A stretch of 64,000 bases of DNA from Kordiimonas laminariae (lineage in GTDB: Bacteria; Pseudomonadota; Alphaproteobacteria; Sphingomonadales; Kordiimonadaceae). The DNA is taken from assembly GCF_023008165.1 (NCBI RefSeq), contig NZ_JAKQZA010000007.1, positions 97,212 to 161,211 on the forward strand. Direction: 5' to 3'. Numbering within the stretch: the stretch's first letter is position 1; each line of letters starts with the position of its first letter. This document shows positions 56,572 to 63,570 of this stretch, in pieces. The translations under genes were made by a program, and so were the position numbers. The notes beneath the pieces are model-generated. The model had not been told where the DNA came from. It saw nothing but the letters and a program-made list of their open reading frames with translations, and ran no database searches.

Positions 56572-56937
56572 TTGTTGTCTGGTTATGATGAGTGGCACGG
56601 CAAGAACAAAGGCGCTGCCAAGGATGAATTTAACCTTCAATCTGAACGGTCACAGGATAAGCTTTTAAAGCGCATGAGACAGCGTGCTAAAGAAGCAGAA
56701 CAAAAGATAGCTTCTAAACAAAAACCATCAACACCGCCCCAGCCAACATACACCCCTAAAAATGCAGAGCTAAAACGGGGCGCAGAAGCACAAGCAAAGG
56801 CGGATATTAAAGCCGCTAAAGCCCGCAATAAAAACGTATCTAAATCAAGCGCGAACAAGCCACCCACCAAAGATCAGCAGCGCATGAAAAAACTGCTCTC
56901 CAAATCGAATGATAAATCTCCAGATCGGGAACGATAA
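56572..56937 (+). CDS. Basic unknown protein of the mobilization region
   Basis: A 121-residue, strongly basic and low-complexity protein. It opens SGYDEWHGKNKGAAKDEFNL, has a helical Arg/Lys segment (LLKRMRQRAKEAEQKIA), a Pro/Thr linker and a Lys/Ala-rich tail. Charge suggests DNA binding or a disordered linker. No family is recognised. GGGAGAGG precedes two consecutive TTG codons; either TTG could start translation (56572 or 56575). Confidence 0.55.
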   Translation: MLSGYDEWHGKNKGAAKDEFNLQSERSQDKLLKRMRQRAKEAEQKIASKQKPSTPPQPTYTPKNAELKRGAEAQAKADIKAAKARNKNVSKSSANKPPTKDQQRMKKLLSKSNDKSPDRER

Positions 56938-57032
56938 CAGAGTATAGATCGGGCATTTTATACGCAGAATTTTAAGCTGCTTAATATGGGATTTGTTCCT
57001 GTTTATTATCTGCATCTGATATACTTATCGGG

Positions 57033-57473
57033 ATGAATAATCCCATGAATGTCTTTGCGCTGCGCCACTGTTACCTTCTGACACAAGATTTAGAAGGGGA
57101 ATATATCCGTAAAGTACGTCTGTATAGGGATTACTATGAAGCTCTAGGCCGTTTCATTATCCTCAATGATGCAGAATTTGAAATCCAACTCTACCTACAT
57201 GCCTTTTATGATCATCTGCGCGAAGATGGTAGAAAGGTTGACTGGATGATGCATGATCTGATTGTTGATCTTATCTATGATACAGATGGTGATGTGCTGT
57301 GGGATACACCGTATAATAAACCTGCTAATCTGATGACGACAGAAAAGCGCCAGAATATTCATCAGCTTTTTGAGAAGCACCAAGTCATGCGTAAAGAGCA
57401 ATATGAAAGACAAATGGCAGGGATTTCTCAAGAACGTCCCTATGTGCATATCAATTCATCTGCTGCGGAATAA
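57033..57473 (+). CDS. Unknown cytoplasmic protein of the mobilization region
   Basis: A 146-residue soluble protein with no signal peptide, no TM segment and many aromatic and acidic residues (LYRDYYEALGRFIILNDAEF, then DLIVDLIYDTDGDVLW). No family or catalytic motif is recognised. It lies 95 bases after the basic unknown gene and 135 bases before virD4, on the same strand, so it probably belongs to the element's transfer region. Confidence 0.55.
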   Translation: MNNPMNVFALRHCYLLTQDLEGEYIRKVRLYRDYYEALGRFIILNDAEFEIQLYLHAFYDHLREDGRKVDWMMHDLIVDLIYDTDGDVLWDTPYNKPANLMTTEKRQNIHQLFEKHQVMRKEQYERQMAGISQERPYVHINSSAAE

Positions 57474-57607
57474 TCAGCCAAGCTTTACCCATATCCAAAG
57501 TTACGAATAACAATCATGTGATGCGTTTTGCAATCAATTGACTCCCTCTATAAGGGCAATACTCTCAGTCTCCAGTTGTTCAATGTGTTGATGGGGAGCA
57601 ATCGCAT

Positions 57608-59446
57608 ATGTCAGATTCTGGCTCGCGTAAAATCAGTGGTGGTGCTGGTTTCGTTATTATTCTTTTACTCGCTATTACTTTGATCGGGTTATGGTCACAT
57701 AAAGATGACTGGGGAAGGCCTTCATTAGTATTTGAGTTTCCTACCGTTATGGGCTTTCTGAGCGGTATGGCCGTTGGTGTGATTGCTGGGCTTATTATCA
57801 TCACACTGCGATACTTGTTTAGCCGTCATGCCTTATGGACATTATTCGGGCTTGGAGTGCTGCTTGTCTTTATTGGTGACATTATCCCTGTAACACGCGC
57901 CTATCAGGGATTAACAATTCCTGGGGGCTGGATTGTCGGTGGCTTAACAGGGTTAAGCTTAATTGCGCTGATGATGATCTATATAGAACCGGCAACAAAG
58001 CTACCTAATGTGTTTGGGTCATCACGTTGGGCGAACCTTGTAGATTTGAGGGAGTGGAAGCTTCTTGGCAAACAAGAAGAAGCAAATGGCTTATTCTTAG
58101 GACATACCATCAGTAACCGAGGAGCGAGAGAAGAAGCGATTATCTATGAAGGAGATATGCACGCTCTCACTATTGCCCCAACCAGAACAGGGAAAGGTGC
58201 AACGGCAATTATCCCAAACCTCCTGCGCTCCAACTCTTCCATCCTGATTATTGATCCCAAGGGAGAAAATGCTCGGCGCAGTGCCGCCAAGCGTAAAGAG
58301 ATGGGGCAAAAGGTTTATGTTGTAGACCCTTGGGCGATTTCATTGGAAGAAGATACATACGGCGAAGGCATAGACCCTGATTACATCGCTCATTTTAATC
58401 CATTAGATATGCTTGACCCACTTGATCCTGATTTATCCAGTGATGCGATGTTACTTGCGGATGCGCTTATCATCTCAAGTGATAAAGACCCGTTTTGGTC
58501 TGAGGAAGCAAAAGCATTGATACAAGGCTTTATCCTCTATGTGGTAACAGAAGAACAAGAAGCACATAACAAGCATTTAGGACGTGTACGGGATATTCTT
58601 TCACTCCCTGCGGCAGAACCAGATGATGACGATCTGAGCAACACCTTGGATGAAATCCTGATGAATATGGCAGGAAGTATTTATCCTATCGTGAGACAAG
58701 CGGCATTCAGGTTTAGGCAAAAGGCCGAAAAAGAACGCTCTGGTGTTCTTTCAACAGCACAATCAAACACACATTTTCTGGATAGTCCAAAGGTCAAGGA
58801 AAGCTTGAGCAAGTCTGATTTCAGGTTTAAGGATTTAAAAACGGATGAGCAGGGGATAAGCGTATATCTCACACTACCTCTTGATCGTTTGCCAACATTT
58901 AATCGCTGGCTGCGCTTGTTAATATCTTCTGCAATGATTGATCTTACCAGAGAAAAGGCAGCCCCAAATAAACAGCCTGTGCGCGTGATCTTGGATGAAT
59001 TTCCAGCACTGCAAAAGCTCAATATCATTGAAACAGCTTATGGCACGATGGCAGGGCTTGGTGTGCAATTATGGGTGTTCACCCAAGACTTGGGGCAATT
59101 GAAGAAACTATATGGCAGAGATTCATGGAGTACGTTTGCGGCGAATTCAGGGGTTATTCAGTATTTTGGCTCAAGGGATTATGAAACTGCTAAATATGCT
59201 GAACATCTATGTGGCATGACCACTATGAAAAAGCGTTCTTTTAGCTTTGGCAGTAGCTCATCCAGTACATCAGGGCCGCAAGGTGGTTCTTCCACTTCTG
59301 GCACATCTGAAACCACGAGCTATGACGATATATCTCGCCCACTTGCATACGCAGATGAAATGATGACTTTACACAGAGACAAGCAGGTATTGTTCATTGA
59401 AAACAAGTACCCAATTATCGCTAAAAAGTGGTGGTGGTTTTTGTAA
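57608..59446 (+). CDS. virD4: VirD4/TraG-type coupling protein
   Basis: A 612-residue conjugative coupling ATPase. N-terminal TM segments (about 13-30, 47-68, 78-96 and 107-127) anchor it. Walker A is in APTRTGKGATA (190-200), with LIIDPKGE (214-220) beyond it, and the Walker B-like VILDEFPAL near 460. A Ser/Gly-rich linker (about 560-580) precedes the C-terminal tail. It would deliver the relaxase-DNA complex to a type IV secretion channel, which is not encoded in this window. Confidence 0.93.
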   Translation: MSDSGSRKISGGAGFVIILLLAITLIGLWSHKDDWGRPSLVFEFPTVMGFLSGMAVGVIAGLIIITLRYLFSRHALWTLFGLGVLLVFIGDIIPVTRAYQGLTIPGGWIVGGLTGLSLIALMMIYIEPATKLPNVFGSSRWANLVDLREWKLLGKQEEANGLFLGHTISNRGAREEAIIYEGDMHALTIAPTRTGKGATAIIPNLLRSNSSILIIDPKGENARRSAAKRKEMGQKVYVVDPWAISLEEDTYGEGIDPDYIAHFNPLDMLDPLDPDLSSDAMLLADALIISSDKDPFWSEEAKALIQGFILYVVTEEQEAHNKHLGRVRDILSLPAAEPDDDDLSNTLDEILMNMAGSIYPIVRQAAFRFRQKAEKERSGVLSTAQSNTHFLDSPKVKESLSKSDFRFKDLKTDEQGISVYLTLPLDRLPTFNRWLRLLISSAMIDLTREKAAPNKQPVRVILDEFPALQKLNIIETAYGTMAGLGVQLWVFTQDLGQLKKLYGRDSWSTFAANSGVIQYFGSRDYETAKYAEHLCGMTTMKKRSFSFGSSSSSTSGPQGGSSTSGTSETTSYDDISRPLAYADEMMTLHRDKQVLFIENKYPIIAKKWWWFL

Positions 59447-59462
59447 TTCAAGTTATAGCCTT

Positions 59463-59807
59463 TTAGGAAGAAAGATTTGAACACTCTATGCAAAATTTGG
59501 TTAAATCCGTTTGAATTAATACATTTGCTAAGTAAGTGGCAGGAATACCTCCTAAGAAAACCGCATCAGTAAAAGCAGCAGTAATATCTGAAGCTTGTTT
59601 TATCTTTTTTTTAACCTCTTCACCAGCACAGAGTCTCTCGGCAATCATAGTCTTATTTTTTGTTATAAAGTATCTTCCAATAAATGATTTCCTACCTTCA
59701 GCATCTTTTGCGTCAAAAGTGTCTGGAATTTCTTGAATCCCATACCAATCTATTTTTTCCAACTCGGAACCAAGTTCAATTAATGAAGCGTCCAAGGATA
59801 TTGACAT
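59463..59807 (-). CDS. Unknown 114-residue protein divergent from the subtilase
   Basis: A small acidic-to-neutral protein without signal peptide. The N-terminus is acidic (LIELGSELEKIDWYGIQEIP), the middle basic (GRYFITKNKTMIAERL), and the C-terminus hydrophobic (VFLGGIPATYLANVLIQ) with two close Cys (KFCIECSN). GGGAGAAATA is a good ribosome site. It starts 50 bases from the divergent subtilase start, so the two probably share a control region. No family is recognised; a role as inhibitor, sensor or substrate of the protease is conceivable. Confidence 0.6.
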   Translation of the reverse strand: MSISLDASLIELGSELEKIDWYGIQEIPDTFDAKDAEGRKSFIGRYFITKNKTMIAERLCAGEEVKKKIKQASDITAAFTDAVFLGGIPATYLANVLIQTDLTKFCIECSNLSS

Positions 59808-59856
59808 ATTATTTCTCCCAAATTATTTTTCGAGTATTTCAATTATTGAGACTAAA

Positions 59857-61086
59857 ATGCAACAAGATTTTCTGACGTTAGTTGTAGTGGGTGATAATAG
59901 CGAACGTATAAGATTTCACCTTGAAGTCACCATTGTTGACAATGGGCAGCTAACCACATTCTATACTTGTATTAGTGAAGACGGACAGGTCGAAATACCC
60001 ATAACCTGTACCGCTACAGTGGGTCTGAAAATTGTACCACTTGAAGGTTATTGGAGCACATATTTCGTATCTCAGCCCAAAGCAGGTAGTTACCAAATAC
60101 AGTATCAAGCCCAAAGAATACAAAGTAAAGATGCCATCTGGTGGCATACCCTCGTCAAAGGAAGAAACACCCACCTTCGAGGTAAAGGAATAAAAATCGG
60201 AATTATTGATATTGGCTTTACTCAGTTTCAAAATATAACAGAATTTGAACTCATTAAATCAACTGATGCATCCACTTTTCTTCAACCAGCAAGCCATGGA
60301 CAGCGCGTGGCAAAGATACTGCGTGGAAACTATCGAGGTGAAACGATAGGCCTTGCACCAGAGACCGAAGTTATTTTTTTTGATGCTTCATATGATGACG
60401 ATATACTGTCAAAAATAGCTAAAGAAACCATGCCTAATTATCTTTCATTAACGGAAATAGCAAAAGGCATAGAATACCTGTCAAAAAACAGGAAAGTTGA
60501 CATAATTAATATCTCTTCGGGAATATACGAAAGCTTCAAAGAGTATCATGATACACGTGTAATGCTTGAAGAAGTTATAGAAGAAGCCTTGGATAATGGT
60601 ACAGTATGTATTTGTGCTTCGGGAAATGATGCCCAAGCTGGCATGGCTTACCCAGCTTCATCTGAACATAGTATAGGTGTTGCATCAGTTGGATTTTCAG
60701 CAGTGTGTCCAGAAGGAACTCTTGCGCAACAAGAATTCCTTATGTCAGAACAAAAATGCTGGATAAACATTCCGAATAGCCAGAACGAAATTGAGATATT
60801 TCAACCCAGAGGCACGTCTTTTGGCTTAGGGGTTAATATTTGTGCTCCAGGAATTGGAATTGCTCTTCCAATAGACGATGATATTTTTGTTGACTACGAA
60901 GGCTCTTCATATGCCACACCGATTGCAACTGGCGTGTTGGCATGTGAACTAGGGCGCTCAGAAAATATCAGGAAATTCAACGGAAGGGAAAAATCGGAAT
61001 ATATATTGCAAATATTGAAAAACACTAGTATTAATATAGAATTACCAAGTGAAAGAGTTGGGATTGGCCTTCCTGTTCTTATATAG
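59857..61086 (+). CDS. Cytoplasmic S8-family (subtilisin-like) serine protease
   Basis: A 409-residue subtilase without a signal peptide or propeptide of the usual secreted type. An N-terminal beta-rich domain of about 100 residues precedes the catalytic domain. The triad is D118 in GIIDIGF (the usual DTG/DSG is DIG here), H147 in SHGQRVAK and S351 in EGSSYATPIATG. The oxyanion Asn is N257 in CASGNDAQ. The N-terminal domain is not recognised. An intracellular protease as cargo on a mobile element resembles proteases of phage-defence or conflict systems; this is inference. Confidence 0.85.
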   Translation: MQQDFLTLVVVGDNSERIRFHLEVTIVDNGQLTTFYTCISEDGQVEIPITCTATVGLKIVPLEGYWSTYFVSQPKAGSYQIQYQAQRIQSKDAIWWHTLVKGRNTHLRGKGIKIGIIDIGFTQFQNITEFELIKSTDASTFLQPASHGQRVAKILRGNYRGETIGLAPETEVIFFDASYDDDILSKIAKETMPNYLSLTEIAKGIEYLSKNRKVDIINISSGIYESFKEYHDTRVMLEEVIEEALDNGTVCICASGNDAQAGMAYPASSEHSIGVASVGFSAVCPEGTLAQQEFLMSEQKCWINIPNSQNEIEIFQPRGTSFGLGVNICAPGIGIALPIDDDIFVDYEGSSYATPIATGVLACELGRSENIRKFNGREKSEYILQILKNTSINIELPSERVGIGLPVLI

Positions 61087-61139
61087 GTAATACTGTTAAC
61101 GTTAACTATTTGATAGGGCCTAGAAAGTACAATTTCTTG

Positions 61140-61376
61140 ATGTCTAAAGCCATTGTGAAGTTGAAATACTCTTTGCAGAAAGCAGGAAATTGCAAACACG
61201 CTGGTCGTGTAGATCAGTTGGTGAATGCCTTTTCTCGCTCCGCCGTCATATCCTATGTTTCTGATGATAGGAACTTAGTTGAAGTAAGTGATACAGCGGA
61301 AAATATTCAAAAACTAAAAAAAGATTTAGATGGAACATGTAGGGTGATGCTAAACGGAAAAGCAATCGCTTTATAG
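61140..61376 (+). CDS. Small unknown protein downstream of the subtilase
   Basis: A roughly 78-residue protein (MSKAIVKLKYSLQKAGNCKH from ATG 61140; an in-frame ATG at 61110 is also possible). It is basic, with a central helix (RVDQLVNAFSRSAVISY) and a short acidic part. It starts about 50 bases after the subtilase stop on the same strand. No family is recognised. It might be a third component of the protease module, or unrelated. Confidence 0.5.
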   Translation: MSKAIVKLKYSLQKAGNCKHAGRVDQLVNAFSRSAVISYVSDDRNLVEVSDTAENIQKLKKDLDGTCRVMLNGKAIAL

Positions 61377-61426
61377 GTTAGTACTGCTCGGGGGATGCAA
61401 CGGGGGTGCGCAGCGATCCCCTTGCC

Positions 61427-61460
61427 AAGATGGTAAATGTCATACATTTACACATCTTGC
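61427..61460. repeat. Inverted repeat between the protease module and the mer operon
   Basis: CAAGATG and TAAATG pair with CATTTA and CATCTTG across TCATA, with a one/two-base internal bulge. It lies between the small protein gene and the merR stop and could act as a terminator for either strand, or mark a junction between two cargo modules. No T-run follows it. Confidence 0.45.
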
Positions 61461-61549
61461 GTTTCATTTAAACGGTATGAATTGTAAGATATATTCAGAA
61501 AGTGCGGCAGTCATTTGCAGGTCAAATGATCCGGTCACAGTAGATCTTT

Positions 61550-61963
61550 CTAAACTACTGGTGTTAGCAATCGCTCAATCAAGGCACATTCAGGCGTATG
61601 TTCGCCCGTACACTTACTTGCTGTCTCTTTCAAACTGTCGCGTATTTGTGTGAGATCAGCAATCTTGGCATTAATAAGCTCTATATTGGCAAGGGCAATA
61701 TCTTGCACTGTGCTACAATCAATCTCCCCATCAATCATAGATAAAAGCTTTCCAGTTTCTTCAAGTTGAAAGCCCAATTCCTTAGCTCGTTTAATGAATA
61801 TGAGTCGCTCAAGATGCGCCTGAGAATAGCGTCGATACCCAGCCGTTGTACGGGGCGGGTTAGGCATCAAACCCTTTTGTTCATAAAAACGCACAGTTTC
61901 AATATTGACTGACGCAGCTTTTGCGAGTGCCCCCCGGCTGTATTCTCTCTTTTTTGTGTTCAT
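61550..61963 (-). CDS. merR: MerR mercury-responsive regulator
   Basis: A 137-residue MerR with an HTH (LAKAASVNIETVRFYEQKGL, then RTTAGYRRYSQAHLERL). The three mercury-binding cysteines fit C83 (EIDCSTVQ), C118 (SKCTGEH) and C126 (ECALIE), with spacings 35 and 8 against 35 and 9 in the classical protein. It is divergent from merT, with a MerR-type promoter between. It would activate the mer-like operon when Hg(II) is bound. Confidence 0.93.
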   Translation of the reverse strand: MNTKKREYSRGALAKAASVNIETVRFYEQKGLMPNPPRTTAGYRRYSQAHLERLIFIKRAKELGFQLEETGKLLSMIDGEIDCSTVQDIALANIELINAKIADLTQIRDSLKETASKCTGEHTPECALIERLLTPVV

Positions 61964-61971
61964 TTTTATTC

Positions 61972-62002
61972 TTGACCCTGTAGTTACTACAGGGATTACT
62001 CT
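61972..62002 (+). promoter_or_regulatory. MerR-dependent mer promoter
   Basis: A -35 TTGACC (61972-61977), 19-base spacer holding the dyad CCCTGTAGTTACTACAGGG (which overlaps the -35), and a candidate -10 TACTCT (61997-62002). The extended spacer with a dyad is the classic MerR promoter arrangement. It reads towards merT. Confidence 0.8.
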
Positions 62003-62031
62003 ATAGTAAGAAAGTAAGTTTTGGAATTTAA

Positions 62032-62391
62032 ATGCATAAGATACTTAAAAAGAAAAAAAATGGCCTGTTCGCAGGCGGAGGTATCCTTGGAGCAATAAGT
62101 GCTTTTATTGGAGCTTCTTGCTGTGTTTTGCCACTTTTGTTGTTTCAAGCAGGCGTAAGCAGCGCCGCTATTGCACAGCTTGGTTTCTTCGCGCGGTATC
62201 GTGAAGAATTTCTGTTTGGATCACTTGCATTAGTCATTGCAGGGATAGTTGCATCCTTCTGGGGTGGCAGACGCCCAAGCGTACGTACACTGGTCATCTT
62301 CGCCATTGCTCTTATCTTCATCGGTCTCGCATACATTATTCCCTATCATGAACGTGAACTATTGATCTTTTTTGGGTTCAGGCAAGGCTGA
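62032..62391 (+). CDS. merT: MerT-like mercuric ion transport protein
   Basis: A 119-residue inner-membrane protein with three TM segments. The N-terminal TM carries the paired cysteines C30-C31 in GASCCVLPLLL, the MerT hallmark that receives Hg(II). The second Cys pair that MerT has in its cytoplasmic loop is absent (loop RYREEFLF has no Cys). The next gene, an 11-Cys protein, may supply that function; this is inference. Its stop overlaps the next start by one base. Confidence 0.85.
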   Translation: MHKILKKKKNGLFAGGGILGAISAFIGASCCVLPLLLFQAGVSSAAIAQLGFFARYREEFLFGSLALVIAGIVASFWGGRRPSVRTLVIFAIALIFIGLAYIIPYHERELLIFFGFRQG

Positions 62392-62597
62392 TGGTTAAAC
62401 TTGTCTCAAAAATTACCTGCCCTGAATGTGGGCATATGGAAACCGAAACCATGCCCACAGACGCTTGCCAATATTTTTATGATTGTAAGGGGTGCAACGT
62501 ACTGATGAAGCCGAAGTACGGTGATTGCTGTGTTTATTGCTCATACGGAACTGTTCCATGCCCACCGATACAAGAAGGTGAGGCTTGCTGCATATAA
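62391..62597 (+). CDS. Cys-rich GDCC-motif mercury-resistance protein
   Basis: A 68-residue protein with 11 cysteines (10, 13, 26, 32, 35, 46, 47, 50, 57, 66, 67). They include CPEC, CKGC and GDCCVYCSYGTVPCPPIQ, the motif found in a small family tied to alphaproteobacterial mer operons. It has no signal or TM segment, so it is cytoplasmic. It probably binds Hg(II) delivered by MerT. Overlaps merT by one base and is nine bases before the next gene. Confidence 0.88.
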   Translation: MVKLVSKITCPECGHMETETMPTDACQYFYDCKGCNVLMKPKYGDCCVYCSYGTVPCPPIQEGEACCI

Positions 62598-62606
62598 AGG
62601 ACTATA

Positions 62607-63149
62607 ATGACCTCAACCGATTTAAAGCTTGAAGATGTTGGTACTCTTCCTCCCCCAGGACCTGTTGGTCGATTATTTCGTCTAATCTTCGGTGGATTAA
62701 GTCTTTATTATGTTTATGGGCTTTGGTCGGTGTGGAATTATATGATGACAGAGGATGGACATATCGAGCCGCTTATTTGGAATGGTGTTTTTGCAAGCCT
62801 GCTACTTGTAAGTTATGTGATCAACATTGGTTATTCTCGTGATTGGAAAAAGAGACCTGCTCTGTTCAGCCTGATTTACCTTCTGGTAATCGGGTTCATT
62901 GGATTACAGAGTTCTGGTGATTGGGAGAATACTGTTCTCGCAACAGGTATCGTTCTATGGGAGCTCTATATATTCTTACATCTTGGTCTATGTTTTATAC
63001 TCGCTGCAATTATTGGCACCCCAGGCTGCGAAATGCGCGCTTTCCATCACCTTTATGGAATAGCTACCGGAACAGATACAAAAGAACATCATTGTCCTAT
63101 TGGGCCTTTAAGTGCGATTGATCGCTGGGAACGAAAGATCGTGAGGTAA
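62607..63149 (+). CDS. Conserved membrane protein of the mer-like operon
   Basis: A 180-residue protein with four TM segments (about 22-44, 59-73, 86-100 and 112-132). The C-terminal part has GTPGCEMRAFHHLYG, HHCPIGPLSAIDRWER, with two Cys and four His that could bind metal. It lacks a named family but resembles proteins seen near mer genes. It is the last gene of the operon, with spacing of nine bases. No merP, merA, merB or merC follows in the window. Confidence 0.7.
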   Translation: MTSTDLKLEDVGTLPPPGPVGRLFRLIFGGLSLYYVYGLWSVWNYMMTEDGHIEPLIWNGVFASLLLVSYVINIGYSRDWKKRPALFSLIYLLVIGFIGLQSSGDWENTVLATGIVLWELYIFLHLGLCFILAAIIGTPGCEMRAFHHLYGIATGTDTKEHHCPIGPLSAIDRWERKIVR

Positions 63150-63193
63150 ATCTTTTGCAATTACACTTTCCTCCACGCGTTTTGAAAGCTGTG

Positions 63194-63214
63194 CATATCC
63201 ATGTGGTGGATATG
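63194..63214. repeat. Hairpin after the mer-like operon
   Basis: CATATCC and GGATATG form a perfect seven-base stem around ATGTGGT, 45 bases beyond the last mer-like stop. There is no T-run, so it is a weak terminator candidate or a junction element. Confidence 0.4.
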
Positions 63215-63402
63215 GCATGTGTAAATCCTATCTGATTTACTGAAAACATATATGGGCGTGATGGCCCAGTGCATGATTACGGCCTTTCTTAAGGGTCGGA
63301 TGACGATGAAATAGGACTTGGGCAATCAGGTCTAATACATCGTGCTGCTTCATGTACGCAGCCATCAACGTCCGGCCTACCAGAAAATGAAAGGACAGCG
63401 AC

Positions 63403-63570
63403 ATGGCAACTGACAATCTCAATGAATTACTAAAACAGATCGGCAAGATGGAGGCAGATGACTGCGGACGTTTATTATCTGCATATTTAAACCTACCTTC
63501 ATCAGCAGATAGAAAGCTGGTCATTCGGTTTGCGGAAACCTTAGTTAAACCTAGTGACAAATTTCACTAA
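63403..63570 (+). CDS. 55-residue unknown protein next to the recombinase
   Basis: A short frame of 55 codons from ATG 63403 to TAA 63568-63570, with AAAGGA as ribosome site. The peptide is helical (NLNELLKQIGKMEADDCGRL, then SADRKLVIRFAETLV) and resembles small phage-type or plasmid regulators only in general character. It converges with and overlaps the recombinase gene by 20 bases. A minus-strand frame covering the same bases (63237-63560) is judged less likely because it lacks a ribosome site. Confidence 0.55.
   Translation: MATDNLNELLKQIGKMEADDCGRLLSAYLNLPSSADRKLVIRFAETLVKPSDKFH

Noticed and set aside
63237..63560. Minus-strand frame of 107 codons between the mer-like operon and recombinase
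   Set aside because: No ribosome site, biased composition, and it covers the better-supported 55-codon plus-strand ORF; kept only as an alternative.
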